Assembly: GCF_002284565.1 (NCBI RefSeq)
Contig: NZ_NPKI01000046.1
Coordinates: forward strand, 310,001 to 374,000
From: Mesorhizobium mediterraneum
GTDB taxonomy: Bacteria; Pseudomonadota; Alphaproteobacteria; Rhizobiales; Rhizobiaceae
DNA: 64,000 nucleotides
Reading direction: 5' to 3'
Part shown: piece by piece, positions 43,633 to 51,921 of the stretch
Numbering within the stretch: the first letter of the stretch is position 1
How the letters are laid out: every line of letters begins with the position of its first letter
Translations under genes and position numbers: made by a program
The notes under the pieces: generated by a model
Told to the model about the DNA's origin: nothing
The model's input: only the letters and a program-made list of their open reading frames with translations
Databases searched by the model: none

Positions 43633-44403
43633 TCAGACAATGGTGTAGCCGCCATCGACCAGAAGGTCGGCGCCGTTGATCATGTCGGCGCCGTTCGATG
43701 CCAAAAACACCGCCGCGGCGGCTATTTCTTCCGGAAAGGCAAAGCGGCCGGTCGGAATGCGTTGCTTCAGCGCCTCTCCGCGCGGCCCATCCCAGGCCTT
43801 TCTGCCGAGGTCGGTCAACACCACCGTCGGCGAGATCGTGTTTACCGTGATGCCGTGCTTGCCCCATTCGGCGGCAAGTGTCTTGGACAGGCCGATGACG
43901 CCGAATTTCGAAGCGCAATAGGCGACGTGCTGGTCGATCGCGACAGTGCCGGCCTGCGAGGCCATGTTGATGATCTTGCCACCCTTGCCAGCTTTGATCA
44001 GGGCACGCCCGGCGGCCTGGGAAACAAGGAAAGTTCCCTTGAGATTGATATCGATGGTCTTGTCCCAGGCATCGAGGCTAAGATCCTCGGCGGGAGCGAG
44101 CAGGGCGACGCCGGCGCTGTTGACGACGATGTCGATACGGCCGAAGGCGGCTTGCGCCGCAGCAAACACGGCTTCCACCGATCGCGGATCGGACACGTCG
44201 CAGACGAAGGATTTCGCACCGTTGCCGAGTTCGTCGGCCTTCGATCTCGCAACGGATTCATTGATGTCGATCACCCCGACGACCGCGCCCTTCGCGGCAA
44301 ACGCCGATGCGATGGCGCTGCCGATGCCGGAGGCGCCGCCAGTGACCAGAGCGACCTTGCCGCCCAGTGAAAAATTGAGATCAACCTGTATTGAATCCGT
44401 CAT
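43633..44403 (-). CDS. Short-chain dehydrogenase/reductase, probably polyol dehydrogenase
   Basis: The 256-residue classical SDR has the cofactor motif TGGASGIG at 21-28, NSAG at 95-98 and catalytic Ser149, Tyr162 and Lys166. Asp46 after the second strand (VIDIN) favours NAD. GGGAAGAG precedes the ATG at 44403. Located between the binding protein and DhaK genes, it most likely oxidises the imported polyol to a ketose for the kinase. The substrate is not readable from sequence. Confidence 0.93.
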   Translation of the reverse strand: MTDSIQVDLNFSLGGKVALVTGGASGIGSAIASAFAAKGAVVGVIDINESVARSKADELGNGAKSFVCDVSDPRSVEAVFAAAQAAFGRIDIVVNSAGVALLAPAEDLSLDAWDKTIDINLKGTFLVSQAAGRALIKAGKGGKIINMASQAGTVAIDQHVAYCASKFGVIGLSKTLAAEWGKHGITVNTISPTVVLTDLGRKAWDGPRGEALKQRIPTGRFAFPEEIAAAAVFLASNGADMINGADLLVDGGYTIV

Positions 44404-44463
44404 GGTGCTCTTCCCGGCTTGTTGGAAAGTGGGGCGGGCAAGAGAGCCCACCCCACGGCTGGA

Positions 44464-45450
44464 TTACTTGCGCGTCGCCAGAAGCTGATCGACGTTTTCC
44501 GCCGTCACCGGCGTCCACGGCACATTGTAGATCTTCTCCTTGCCGTCGTTCCACGGCATGTCCTTGTAGGTTGCCCAGATGTCGGATTGCGGCTTGTAGT
44601 CCCCCTTCTTGGCAGCGAAGATAGCAAGGTCGAGCGCACCTTGAGCCTGGGCGCGCGCGTCTTGAAGGATCGAGGTCATTTCACCGGCCTTGACGGCATG
44701 GAGCGCATCGGTGATGCCGTCGATACCGGCAATGGCGAAGCTCTTCACGTCGAGGCCGGCGGCCTTGATCGCCTCGATGGCGCCGAGCGCCATTTCGTCA
44801 TTCTGGCCAATCACGCCGTTGATCTGGTTCGGATGCGCGGTGAGCCAGTTTTCCATGAGCGTCTGGGCTTCGGCGCGCGACCAGTTGGCGGTCTGATCCT
44901 CGAGGATCTTGACATCCGGGCACTCGGCAAGCGCTTTCTTGTTGCCTTCGAGGCGGGAAATCTGCGCGGACTGGCCGACCGGCCCTTCGAGGATAACCAC
45001 ATTGCCCTTGCAGCCGATCTTGTCGAGCACGGTCTTGGCTTCCATGTAGCCCGAGATCGTGTCGTCGGATCCGACATAGGAAGTCAACAGATCGGAGTTG
45101 ACGCGGGTGTTCGAACCGACAACCGGAATGCCGGCATCGGCTGCCGTCTGAACGGCTGCCGCGCCGGCGTCGACGTCGATCGGAGCGAAGATGATCGCAT
45201 TGTACTGCTGGGTGACCATCGTCTTGAACTGGTCCTGCTGGACCAGGGCATCATAGCGGCCGTCGAAGACCGTCAGCTCGACTTCGCCGCTCTTGACGGC
45301 CGGGTGCTCCTGAAGCGCTGCCGACCAGATCTGCATGAACTCCGCATTCAATCCGTAAGGCGCTGCGCCGATCTTGATCTTCTCCTGCGCCATGGCCGAC
45401 GAGGCCAGCAGCGCGGTCGCAGACGCGAGCGCTATCATCAATCTTTTCAT
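44464..45450 (-). CDS. Sugar ABC transporter substrate-binding protein (RbsB type)
   Basis: The 328-residue protein has a Sec signal peptide (MKRLMIALASATALLASSAM then AQE) and is a periplasmic-binding-protein-like type I fold. Blocks IIFAPIDVDAGAAAVQTA and PVVGSNTRVNSD are typical of ribose/polyol binding proteins. TGGAGG precedes the ATG. The permease gene is 116 bases upstream. It sets the specificity of the importer of this operon. Confidence 0.94.
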   Translation of the reverse strand: MKRLMIALASATALLASSAMAQEKIKIGAAPYGLNAEFMQIWSAALQEHPAVKSGEVELTVFDGRYDALVQQDQFKTMVTQQYNAIIFAPIDVDAGAAAVQTAADAGIPVVGSNTRVNSDLLTSYVGSDDTISGYMEAKTVLDKIGCKGNVVILEGPVGQSAQISRLEGNKKALAECPDVKILEDQTANWSRAEAQTLMENWLTAHPNQINGVIGQNDEMALGAIEAIKAAGLDVKSFAIAGIDGITDALHAVKAGEMTSILQDARAQAQGALDLAIFAAKKGDYKPQSDIWATYKDMPWNDGKEKIYNVPWTPVTAENVDQLLATRK

Positions 45451-45566
45451 TCCGTACCTCCACTTAAGTGAGCGACCGACATGGTTCGCCTATCAACGGA
45501 CACGCGCAGTGCAGGTCCGATTTCGAAAGGGGCCTTTTGTTTGAGCCTCGGATTGGGTCCGACGCC

Positions 45567-46571
45567 CTAAGCCCCGTAGTTTCTCTTCTGGTCAAGCATC
45601 ACGGCGCCGACGATCAGGGCACCCTTGAGAACTTGCTGGTAGTAGGATTGGATACCCATCAGATCGAGGCCGTTGTTCATGACGCCGATGATCAGCGCGC
45701 CGATCAACGTGCCCGTCACCCGGCCGATGCCTCCCGAAAGGCTAGTCCCGCCGATCACCACCGCCGCGATCGCATCCAGCTCATAGGCAATGCCGGCCTG
45801 GGGAAGCGCCGAGCCGGTGCGGGCGCTGAGCAGCATCCCGGCGAGGCCGGCAAGGCCGCCGGATATGACATAGACGACGAACTGGATGCGGGTAACGTTG
45901 ATGCCCGAGGTCCTGGCCGCATGAGGGTTGCCGCCGACGGCATAGATGTAACGGCCGAAACGGGTCCGATTGAGGATCCACCAGGAGACCGCAAACACGA
46001 CTGCGAGAACGACGACCGGTGCGGGTATGCCAAGGACATTGCCTGTGCCGATCCAGCGGAATGCTGGTGTCAGCGCGGGAACCGGACGACCTCCGCCATA
46101 GATGAGGGTCAGTCCGCGCGCCGCCGACAGCATGCCTAGCGTCGCCACGAAGGCCGGCACCGAAAACCGCGACACGATCACGCCGGAAACGGCACCGCAG
46201 GCAATGCCGACCAGCAGGCCGATGCCGAGACCCAGGGCGACCGGATAGGGCGCGCCGGAAATCCCGGCGGTCGCGGAGGAGGTCACGAAGCTGGCGCTGA
46301 CGATGCCGGCAAGCGCGACGACGGAGCCGACCGAGAGATCGATGCCGCGCGTCAGGATGACGAAGGTCATGCCGATGGCGAGGACACCGTTGATCGAGGT
46401 CTGCAGCAGCACGTTCGAGATGTTGCCGGCCGTCAGGAAGAACTCGTTGGAGACCGAGAGAACCGCCGCCAGGATCAGGAACGCGAGGAAGATCCCGTAT
46501 TCCTGAATCAACAGCCGGCGCTGCTCCGAGCCGAGCCAGCCGCTCGCATTCCTGTTGTCGCTAACCGACAT
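45567..46571 (-). CDS. Sugar ABC transporter permease (RbsC type)
   Basis: The 334-residue protein has about eight to ten hydrophobic helices and the RbsC-family signature region (GNPHAARTSGINVTR, GGTSLSGGIGRVTGTLIGA). The ATG at 46571 has AAAGGAG at six bases. An ATG at 46610 overlaps the ATPase stop (ATGA) and is the alternative, adding 13 residues. One gene would supply both halves of the channel as a homodimer. Confidence 0.93.
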   Translation of the reverse strand: MSVSDNRNASGWLGSEQRRLLIQEYGIFLAFLILAAVLSVSNEFFLTAGNISNVLLQTSINGVLAIGMTFVILTRGIDLSVGSVVALAGIVSASFVTSSATAGISGAPYPVALGLGIGLLVGIACGAVSGVIVSRFSVPAFVATLGMLSAARGLTLIYGGGRPVPALTPAFRWIGTGNVLGIPAPVVVLAVVFAVSWWILNRTRFGRYIYAVGGNPHAARTSGINVTRIQFVVYVISGGLAGLAGMLLSARTGSALPQAGIAYELDAIAAVVIGGTSLSGGIGRVTGTLIGALIIGVMNNGLDLMGIQSYYQQVLKGALIVGAVMLDQKRNYGA

Positions 46572-46606
46572 CACCGGCTCCTTTGCCGCTGAGCGAACAC
46601 CCCTGT

Positions 46607-48115
46607 TCATGTTGAAAGGTGGACGAGTGATTGGGCATTCGTTTCCTCCCGGCTGTAGATTCCGGCACTTCTGCCGGCGCGCATCACCATGATCCGGTCC
46701 GCCATGCCGAGGACCTCGTCGATTTCGGACGAGATCATCACGACCGTGCCGCCGGCAGCGGCGAAATCGCTGATGATCCGGTAGATTTCACGCTTGGCGC
46801 CGACATCGACACCGCGGGTCGGCTCGTCCAGAAGCAGGACTTTCGGATTGCGAAGGAACCATTTGCCGAGCACCACCTTCTGCTGGTTGCCGCCCGAAAG
46901 GCCGGAAACCGGCATCGTGTCGCGGGCAGCCTTGATCTGGAACTGCTCGCGCATGTCGCGGCTTGCTTGCGCCTCCCGAGCCCGATCCATGGCGAAGCTG
47001 GGGCTCATTTCAGGCAGGCTCGCCATGCAGATGTTTGCGCGCACGCTGTCGGAGAGATTGAGACCGGTCAGCTTGCGGTCCTCGGTGACCAGAGCCAACC
47101 CATGCGCCATGGCATCCGCCGGCTTTGAAATGGTGACCTCGATACCGTCGACCTTGATGCTTCCCGTCGATGGCTTGTCGAGCCCGAAGAGGCAGTTGAA
47201 GATTTCTGTCCGCCCGGCTCCCATCAGGCCGTAGATGCCGAAGATTTCTCCCTTTCGCACCGAAAACGAAATGTCCTCGATCTTGTTCGGGCAACTGAGC
47301 CCGGCAATTTCGATACCGGGTTCTTGCGTCGGCGTGCTGGTCTTGGCGAATTCCTCCGACAGCTCGCGGCCAACGATCATGCGAATGAGCTCGGGCCGAT
47401 CGATGTCCGCAAGCGCGCCGCTGCCAACATAGGCGCCGTCGCGAAAGACCGTGTAGGAATCGGCGATCTGAAAGATCTCCGACAGACGGTGGGAAACATA
47501 GACGATGCCACGCCCTTGCGCCTGCAGGCGGCGGATCGCGGCAAACAGGTGCTGCGCCTCCCGCTCGCCGATCGCCGACGTCGGCTCATCCATGAAGATG
47601 ACCTCGGCGTCGTGACTGAGCGCCTTGGCAATCTCGACGAGCTGCATCTGCGCAACCGAGAGGTTCATCATGTACTGCGTGGCCCGGATATCGAATTCCA
47701 GATCGTCCAGCAGCCTTTGCGCGGACCGGTTCATCGCACGGAAATCGATGCCTCCGAAGCGCGCCTTGGGCTCGCGGCCGAGATAGATATTCTCGGCAAC
47801 CGTCATGTGGGGAACAGGGCTGAGCTCCTGCTCGATAATGGCAATGCCCGACGCCAGCGCGTCGGCGGGGCTTGCGAATTCCACATCCTTGCCGCGGCGG
47901 CGGATCGAGCCGGCATCGCGGTTGAAGATACCCATCAATATCTTGAGAAAGGTCGACTTGCCGGCGCCGTTACCGCCGCACAGGGCATGGACCGTGCCGG
48001 CGCGAAGCTGGAGGCGGCCTTCGCGCAAGGCTGCAACGCCGCCAAAGGACTTTGCCAGCCCTTCCACCTCGAGCAAAAGCTCCACGTAGTCTTCCTCCCT
48101 TTGGGCATTCGGCAA
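46607..48115 (-). CDS. Sugar ABC transporter ATPase (RbsA/MglA type, two cassettes)
   Basis: The 502-residue protein has two ATPase halves. The first has Walker A GGNGAGKS and Walker B VIFMDEPT. The second has the degenerate Walker A GLMGAGRT normal for this family, with signature LSGGNQQKV and LLLDEPTRGVD. It is the first gene of the operon. The ATG at 48115 has AAGGA upstream; an in-frame GTG at 48085 has a stronger GGGAGGAAG at eight bases and would remove ten residues, so the start is uncertain. Confidence 0.94.
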   Translation of the reverse strand: MPNAQREEDYVELLLEVEGLAKSFGGVAALREGRLQLRAGTVHALCGGNGAGKSTFLKILMGIFNRDAGSIRRRGKDVEFASPADALASGIAIIEQELSPVPHMTVAENIYLGREPKARFGGIDFRAMNRSAQRLLDDLEFDIRATQYMMNLSVAQMQLVEIAKALSHDAEVIFMDEPTSAIGEREAQHLFAAIRRLQAQGRGIVYVSHRLSEIFQIADSYTVFRDGAYVGSGALADIDRPELIRMIVGRELSEEFAKTSTPTQEPGIEIAGLSCPNKIEDISFSVRKGEIFGIYGLMGAGRTEIFNCLFGLDKPSTGSIKVDGIEVTISKPADAMAHGLALVTEDRKLTGLNLSDSVRANICMASLPEMSPSFAMDRAREAQASRDMREQFQIKAARDTMPVSGLSGGNQQKVVLGKWFLRNPKVLLLDEPTRGVDVGAKREIYRIISDFAAAGGTVVMISSEIDEVLGMADRIMVMRAGRSAGIYSREETNAQSLVHLST

Positions 48116-48416
48116 TCCTTTTTGGTGGGGAGCCGATCGACACGGGGTAGCCTCCGCCCTGGTGCCAATGTGACAATAGTCAATATTTGTTCGACAAATG
48201 TCAAGTCATGGATTCGGCTTGATCGTGGCGCTGGAAATCAGGGTCGAAGCGGCCGCAACATCGCACTTGCCGGGTAGGTGCCGAGACGACGGCGACCGTA
48301 ACGCGCATGCCGGCCGTTCGGCCACGCAGTGCGCCGACATCTTCTGCGGCATCCATAAGGAGTCGGGCGATCTGGAATGAGTGTTTCCCCGATCGCTTCA
48401 CGCTAGTTCCGATCCG
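48116..48416 (-). promoter_or_regulatory. Promoter region of the polyol operon
   Basis: No gene is seen here. On the minus strand TTGACA (48199-48204) followed about 17 bases later by GACTAT forms a plausible sigma-70-type promoter for the operon. It coincides with the nested inverted repeats at 48171-48203. Bases 48204-48416 contain nothing I can name. Confidence 0.55.
48171..48203. promoter_or_regulatory. Candidate operator overlapping the polyol operon promoter
   Basis: Nested inverted repeats occur: TGAC-AATA-GTCA (48171-48182), ATTTGT-TCG-ACAAAT (48185-48199), and outer arms TGACA (48171-48175) with TGTCA (48199-48203). They span the predicted -35 to -10 region, where a SorC-type repressor would block transcription. 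Confidence 0.5.
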
Positions 48417-48602
48417 TCAAATGCCGGGATCGGACGCTTTGGGGCCAATTTTCAGTGGCGCGTCGTTTTCATCCGGATTGGGGACGGGGGCTTCGTCGGG
48501 AAGTCTGTCCGGATCCGGCTCACGCACCGGCTTCGGCTCGGGAAACGGCGGTGGCGTGGGCGCCGGAGTGGGCGTTGGTTCGGGAGTGGGAAGAATGGCC
48601 AT
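48417..48602 (-). CDS. Small proline-rich protein
   Basis: This 61-residue, Pro/Glu/Asp-rich, probably disordered protein (PTPEPTPTPAPTPPPFPEPK) resembles the 84-residue product at 2857-3111 in composition and in its Pro-Glu-Pro-Asp runs. GGAAGG precedes the ATG at 48602. No signal peptide. Function unknown. Confidence 0.6.
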   Translation of the reverse strand: MAILPTPEPTPTPAPTPPPFPEPKPVREPDPDRLPDEAPVPNPDENDAPLKIGPKASDPGI

Positions 48603-48705
48603 GGTGTGATTTCCTTCCGCTCGCTGCATTCTGCCTTGGCGGGTCATCGACGTCGGGTGGGATTTCTGACGCCACCCGTTTCGACCGGTTTCGCTCTACG
48701 GGCTG

Positions 48706-48909
48706 ATGCACGCAGAACGACCACGCGTGCCTATGGTTCCGATACGAGCCTCCGACGATCCCGCAGGCATCAGGCGCTCGTGGCAGGACGGCGCCGTCAG
48801 AAAATTGATCGAATGGTCCCCGCATGAGGGCCTTGTCGGCGTCGTGGAGCGCCATAATTTCCATTTCAGGGTGGGACAAACTCACCTGCTGAATAGGAGG
48901 CGGTCGTGA
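48706..48909 (+). CDS. Possible small hypothetical protein
   Basis: A 67-codon frame ends with a stop that overlaps the GTG start of the next gene (GTGA), a pattern typical of translational coupling. There is no good ribosome-binding site and no recognised motif (LIEWSPHEGLVGVVERHNFH). If it is not real, 48603-48905 is a gene-free stretch in which only the AGGAGG site of the next gene is evident. Confidence 0.3.
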   Translation: MHAERPRVPMVPIRASDDPAGIRRSWQDGAVRKLIEWSPHEGLVGVVERHNFHFRVGQTHLLNRRRS

Positions 48910-49340
48910 AGCACCAAACACTTGACCAACTGCATGCCGTTGCCGACGTTCACGCTGAAGCAACAGACCTCGTGGCGACTCGAAGCCAGCGTCTCGAACG
49001 TTGGGCGAAACTGCTAGAGCAAAATCCCGATCGGCGTCTCGAAGCGCTGACGGGCACCGAATACAAATCCCCTGAGATACGCGAAAAAATGCGCTACAAC
49101 GACTCGCCTCTCACCGTTGCCTTCGAGGATCCGATTTTTCGCGCACAAGGCTTGAGAGATGACACCTATGGCGAAGCCAGGCGCTTCTTCGAGCTGACCG
49201 ACTGGCAGTTGCACGAAATCGTCTGCCATTGCCATGTCGGCGCCACGATACGAGCGCGGTGGGCTGCCTCTCGCGTCCGTGCGGCAATGTCGGAGAGGTT
49301 CGGTTTCTTTGCCTGGCTGCGCGGAACATTCATGCATTGA
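48906..49340 (+). CDS. Hypothetical protein
   Basis: The 144-residue soluble protein starts at GTG 48906 with a strong AGGAGG six bases upstream. The sequence is mixed helical, with a helix-rich N-terminus (RSQRLERWAKLLEQNPDRRL) and CHCHVGA near residue 108, whose His/Cys pattern could bind a metal. I do not recognise the family. It stands alone between divergent and convergent neighbours. Confidence 0.65.
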   Translation: MKHQTLDQLHAVADVHAEATDLVATRSQRLERWAKLLEQNPDRRLEALTGTEYKSPEIREKMRYNDSPLTVAFEDPIFRAQGLRDDTYGEARRFFELTDWQLHEIVCHCHVGATIRARWAASRVRAAMSERFGFFAWLRGTFMH

Positions 49341-49488
49341 AGCATCGGCATTGACGCTACAGGTCGGCATGTTCGGATGATGGAGGCGGCGAAGTGATTT
49401 TCACGCCTCCAATGGTCGTTGATGACGGATGCCGTTCGGCGGCGATCCGCCATCGGCGAGACTTGGATACCATCCGCATGGGCGGGAT

Positions 49489-51195
49489 TCAGTCGGCGGG
49501 CGCGGTGTAGCGGCGATGGACCGCTTCCGCGATGGCGGCGCGGCTTCTATGCGGATCGAGACTATCGTCATCCTCGATGATAGCCGCTTCCTCCGCAAGT
49601 TCCATGTCCTTGACCTGGTTGCGGAACCAGGCCGAATAGTCGCCCGCGCGCAAGTGATGCTCCCAGGTGCGGTCGTCGATCCCCTCGGCGAGATGGAGGA
49701 ACATCATGAGATTTTGCGCTTTCAGGTTGAGCGTGCCGTCAGCGCCGCGGAAATAGAAACTGTTGTCGCCAAGATCGCCCTCGGCATATTTGCGTATATG
49801 GCGCTTGCGTTCCTGCCGGGGACGTTCGACCGAGATCGGCCTCGCGGGATCGGCTGTCGAGCGGTTCCAATACAGAACCTTGTTTTCCGGTGGCGGCGCG
49901 ACGCCCTCCGGCACGTCCTCGCCAATTGCGGCACAGAAGCTTTCGACGACCTTGTCGGCTTCCGGGCCAAGGGCCAGCACCGTGTCGACACCTGCCAGCA
50001 CGTCGCGCGAAACCAGATCGGGATGGACTGTGACCAGAATGGTCGCCGAAAGGCTTTTTGGAAGCGCAAAGGATGTGCCGTCGCGTGCGTGCGGCAACAG
50101 GTGGTGTGCCTCGTCGATGATCAGCCAGTGCGGGCGTCCGGTGCGGGCGCGAAGCGCGGCAAGCTCCGGCAGCAGCTTGGCGAAGGCGTTTGGCCGTTCC
50201 CCGGTCTTGATCCCGAGCATGTTGACGGCGACATTGTTGGACGGCTTGGACAAAAGGTCGAAGATTTCGCGTGAGCTCGGCGGGCTTTTGGCGTCGCCAA
50301 CCACCAGCACGTCCTCCAGTTCCTCGTAGTCGCCTTCCGGGTCGAGCACGCAAAACTGGAAGCCTTGCTCGACGAAGCGTTCGGTCAGGGCGGTGGCGAG
50401 GGTGGATTTTCCGATCCCGGACGTGCCGGCCAGCAGGACGCTGCCGCCGCGCGGTGAAAGGTGCATCACTGCGCCCGATCCGTCGTCCGCGCCAATCTCG
50501 ATGCGTTGCCGCGCCGTGTCCAGCGAGGCGGCGTCATGCGAGATGAGGCCCTCGATCAACTCCCTCACGCCCGCGCCGCGGGCACCATTCGTCACGTGGC
50601 CCGCCGTCTCCCTTACCTTCGGCAGGGCATTGGCAACTGCAACGCCGAAGCCGACGGCGCGCAGAAAGGCGTGATCGTTCTCCGCATCGCCGATGCCGAC
50701 GACATTGTGGGCGGACAATTCCAGATCCTCGAGGGCAGCGGCAAGACCGGTCGCCTTGTTGACCCCGCTCGGCAGCACCATGACGGCACCCTTGTTGAAG
50801 ATTATCTCCAACTCCAAGCCAAGGTCCTTGATCACTTCCAGCACGATGGTCTCGTTGGGCTCCCTGGTGGCGACGACGGAACGTCCCATCGACAGGGGCG
50901 CGATCTTGCGCATCATCAGCCTGTCGACGAATTCCGCCGGAGGGGCAGGCGCAAGGATGCGCTCCTTCTTCGAAGCCGGCGTGTAGACGAGCGCGCCGTT
51001 TTCGGCGACGACCTTGTCGAAAATGCCAAGCTCCGGGAAAACGCTTTCGAGGTCGGCAAGCTCGCGACCGGTCACCACTATCAACTTGCGGCCGGTTTCC
51101 TTCAGCCGCTCGAGCGCAGCACGGGTCGCATCGGAAACGATCCCGTTTTCCGCGAGTGTGCCGTCGTAGTCAGTGGCTAACGCAAGGGCATACAT
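49489..51195 (-). CDS. HAD-IIB (Cof-type) phosphatase fused to a P-loop ATPase
   Basis: The 568-residue fusion has three parts. Residues 1-215 are a Cof-type HAD phosphatase: nucleophile motif DYDGT at 9-13, Lys147 and the acidic motif GDAEND at 169-174. Residues 235-425 are an ATPase of the HerA/VirB4-like sort with Walker A GTSGIGKS at 257-264, LDPEGDYEEL at 284-293 and Walker B LIIDEAHH at 358-365. The C-terminal 120 residues (SFYFRGADGTLNLKAQNL, then WEHHLRAGDYSAWFRN) form a conserved tail that I associate with trehalose- and sugar-phosphatase relatives. No membrane segment is seen. The role is unknown; DNA pumping seems unlikely for a fused phosphatase. Confidence 0.85.
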   Translation of the reverse strand: MYALALATDYDGTLAENGIVSDATRAALERLKETGRKLIVVTGRELADLESVFPELGIFDKVVAENGALVYTPASKKERILAPAPPAEFVDRLMMRKIAPLSMGRSVVATREPNETIVLEVIKDLGLELEIIFNKGAVMVLPSGVNKATGLAAALEDLELSAHNVVGIGDAENDHAFLRAVGFGVAVANALPKVRETAGHVTNGARGAGVRELIEGLISHDAASLDTARQRIEIGADDGSGAVMHLSPRGGSVLLAGTSGIGKSTLATALTERFVEQGFQFCVLDPEGDYEELEDVLVVGDAKSPPSSREIFDLLSKPSNNVAVNMLGIKTGERPNAFAKLLPELAALRARTGRPHWLIIDEAHHLLPHARDGTSFALPKSLSATILVTVHPDLVSRDVLAGVDTVLALGPEADKVVESFCAAIGEDVPEGVAPPPENKVLYWNRSTADPARPISVERPRQERKRHIRKYAEGDLGDNSFYFRGADGTLNLKAQNLMMFLHLAEGIDDRTWEHHLRAGDYSAWFRNQVKDMELAEEAAIIEDDDSLDPHRSRAAIAEAVHRRYTAPAD

Positions 51196-51443
51196 CGAAC
51201 CATTGTCGGCAGCCCGAAAGCCGACCCGAGATGCTTTCTCGCCGAACTGAGCGGAAAGGCATCTGTTTCGGTGACTTCCATTGGCCGAATCCCGTCATCG
51301 TTTGTCATGGCCGCCCGCAATCATGGCTGATTGGTCCCAACGGCGCTGGCTGTCGATTGTTCCCAGCGGCGCAAGGCAAGAATCGCGGAGGCCTGGCTTT
51401 TTGGTTGAGCATTGGGTGTTTTCCGAAAGCTGGTACCCACTTT

Positions 51444-51731
51444 CTAGCCGATGATCCTGAATCCGTTCGGCTCCTGACCGGGATCGACGTCTTGGGATGT
51501 CACGCCGGAAACCGACGCTCCGGTCGGCCCTTTCCACAACCGGTTCATCATCGTCGAAACCGCGCCTTCGGCCCCGACGATCAGTGCCGTTACGGATCCG
51601 TCATCTTCGTTGCGAACCCATCCGGACAGACCAAGCCTCTCGGCCTCGGTCCGTGTCCACACGCGAAACGAGACGCCCTGCACCCTTCCACTGAGCCTGA
51701 CGCGTACCGCTTTGCGCCCATCCTCCATCAT
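51444..51731 (-). CDS. acyP: Acylphosphatase
   Basis: The 95-residue protein has the acylphosphatase core GRVQGVSFRVWTR with the phosphate-binding Arg, and GWVRNEDDGSV with the catalytic Asn. It hydrolyses carboxyl-phosphate bonds. GGAGG lies five bases before the ATG at 51731; other in-frame starts (51728, 51737) fit less well. Bases 51418-51456, overlapping the stop, resemble a decayed rhizobial intergenic palindrome. Confidence 0.93.
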   Translation of the reverse strand: MMEDGRKAVRVRLSGRVQGVSFRVWTRTEAERLGLSGWVRNEDDGSVTALIVGAEGAVSTMMNRLWKGPTGASVSGVTSQDVDPGQEPNGFRIIG

Positions 51732-51921
51732 GATCACCTCCGTGCCAGTGGTTTTCTCATATCTTCAACTCCCCGGCGGCGGAAAAGGCTCCGCCTTCGC
51801 ATTTCCAAGGGCTTCGGCCGGCCGCCAGTCCGATCCGCTGATGTCGGCAACGGAACCATGCGGCGGCGGCTTTGTTAAGGACGGACAGCTGCAGGTTGCT
51901 GGGCTTCGGAGCCACGATTTC

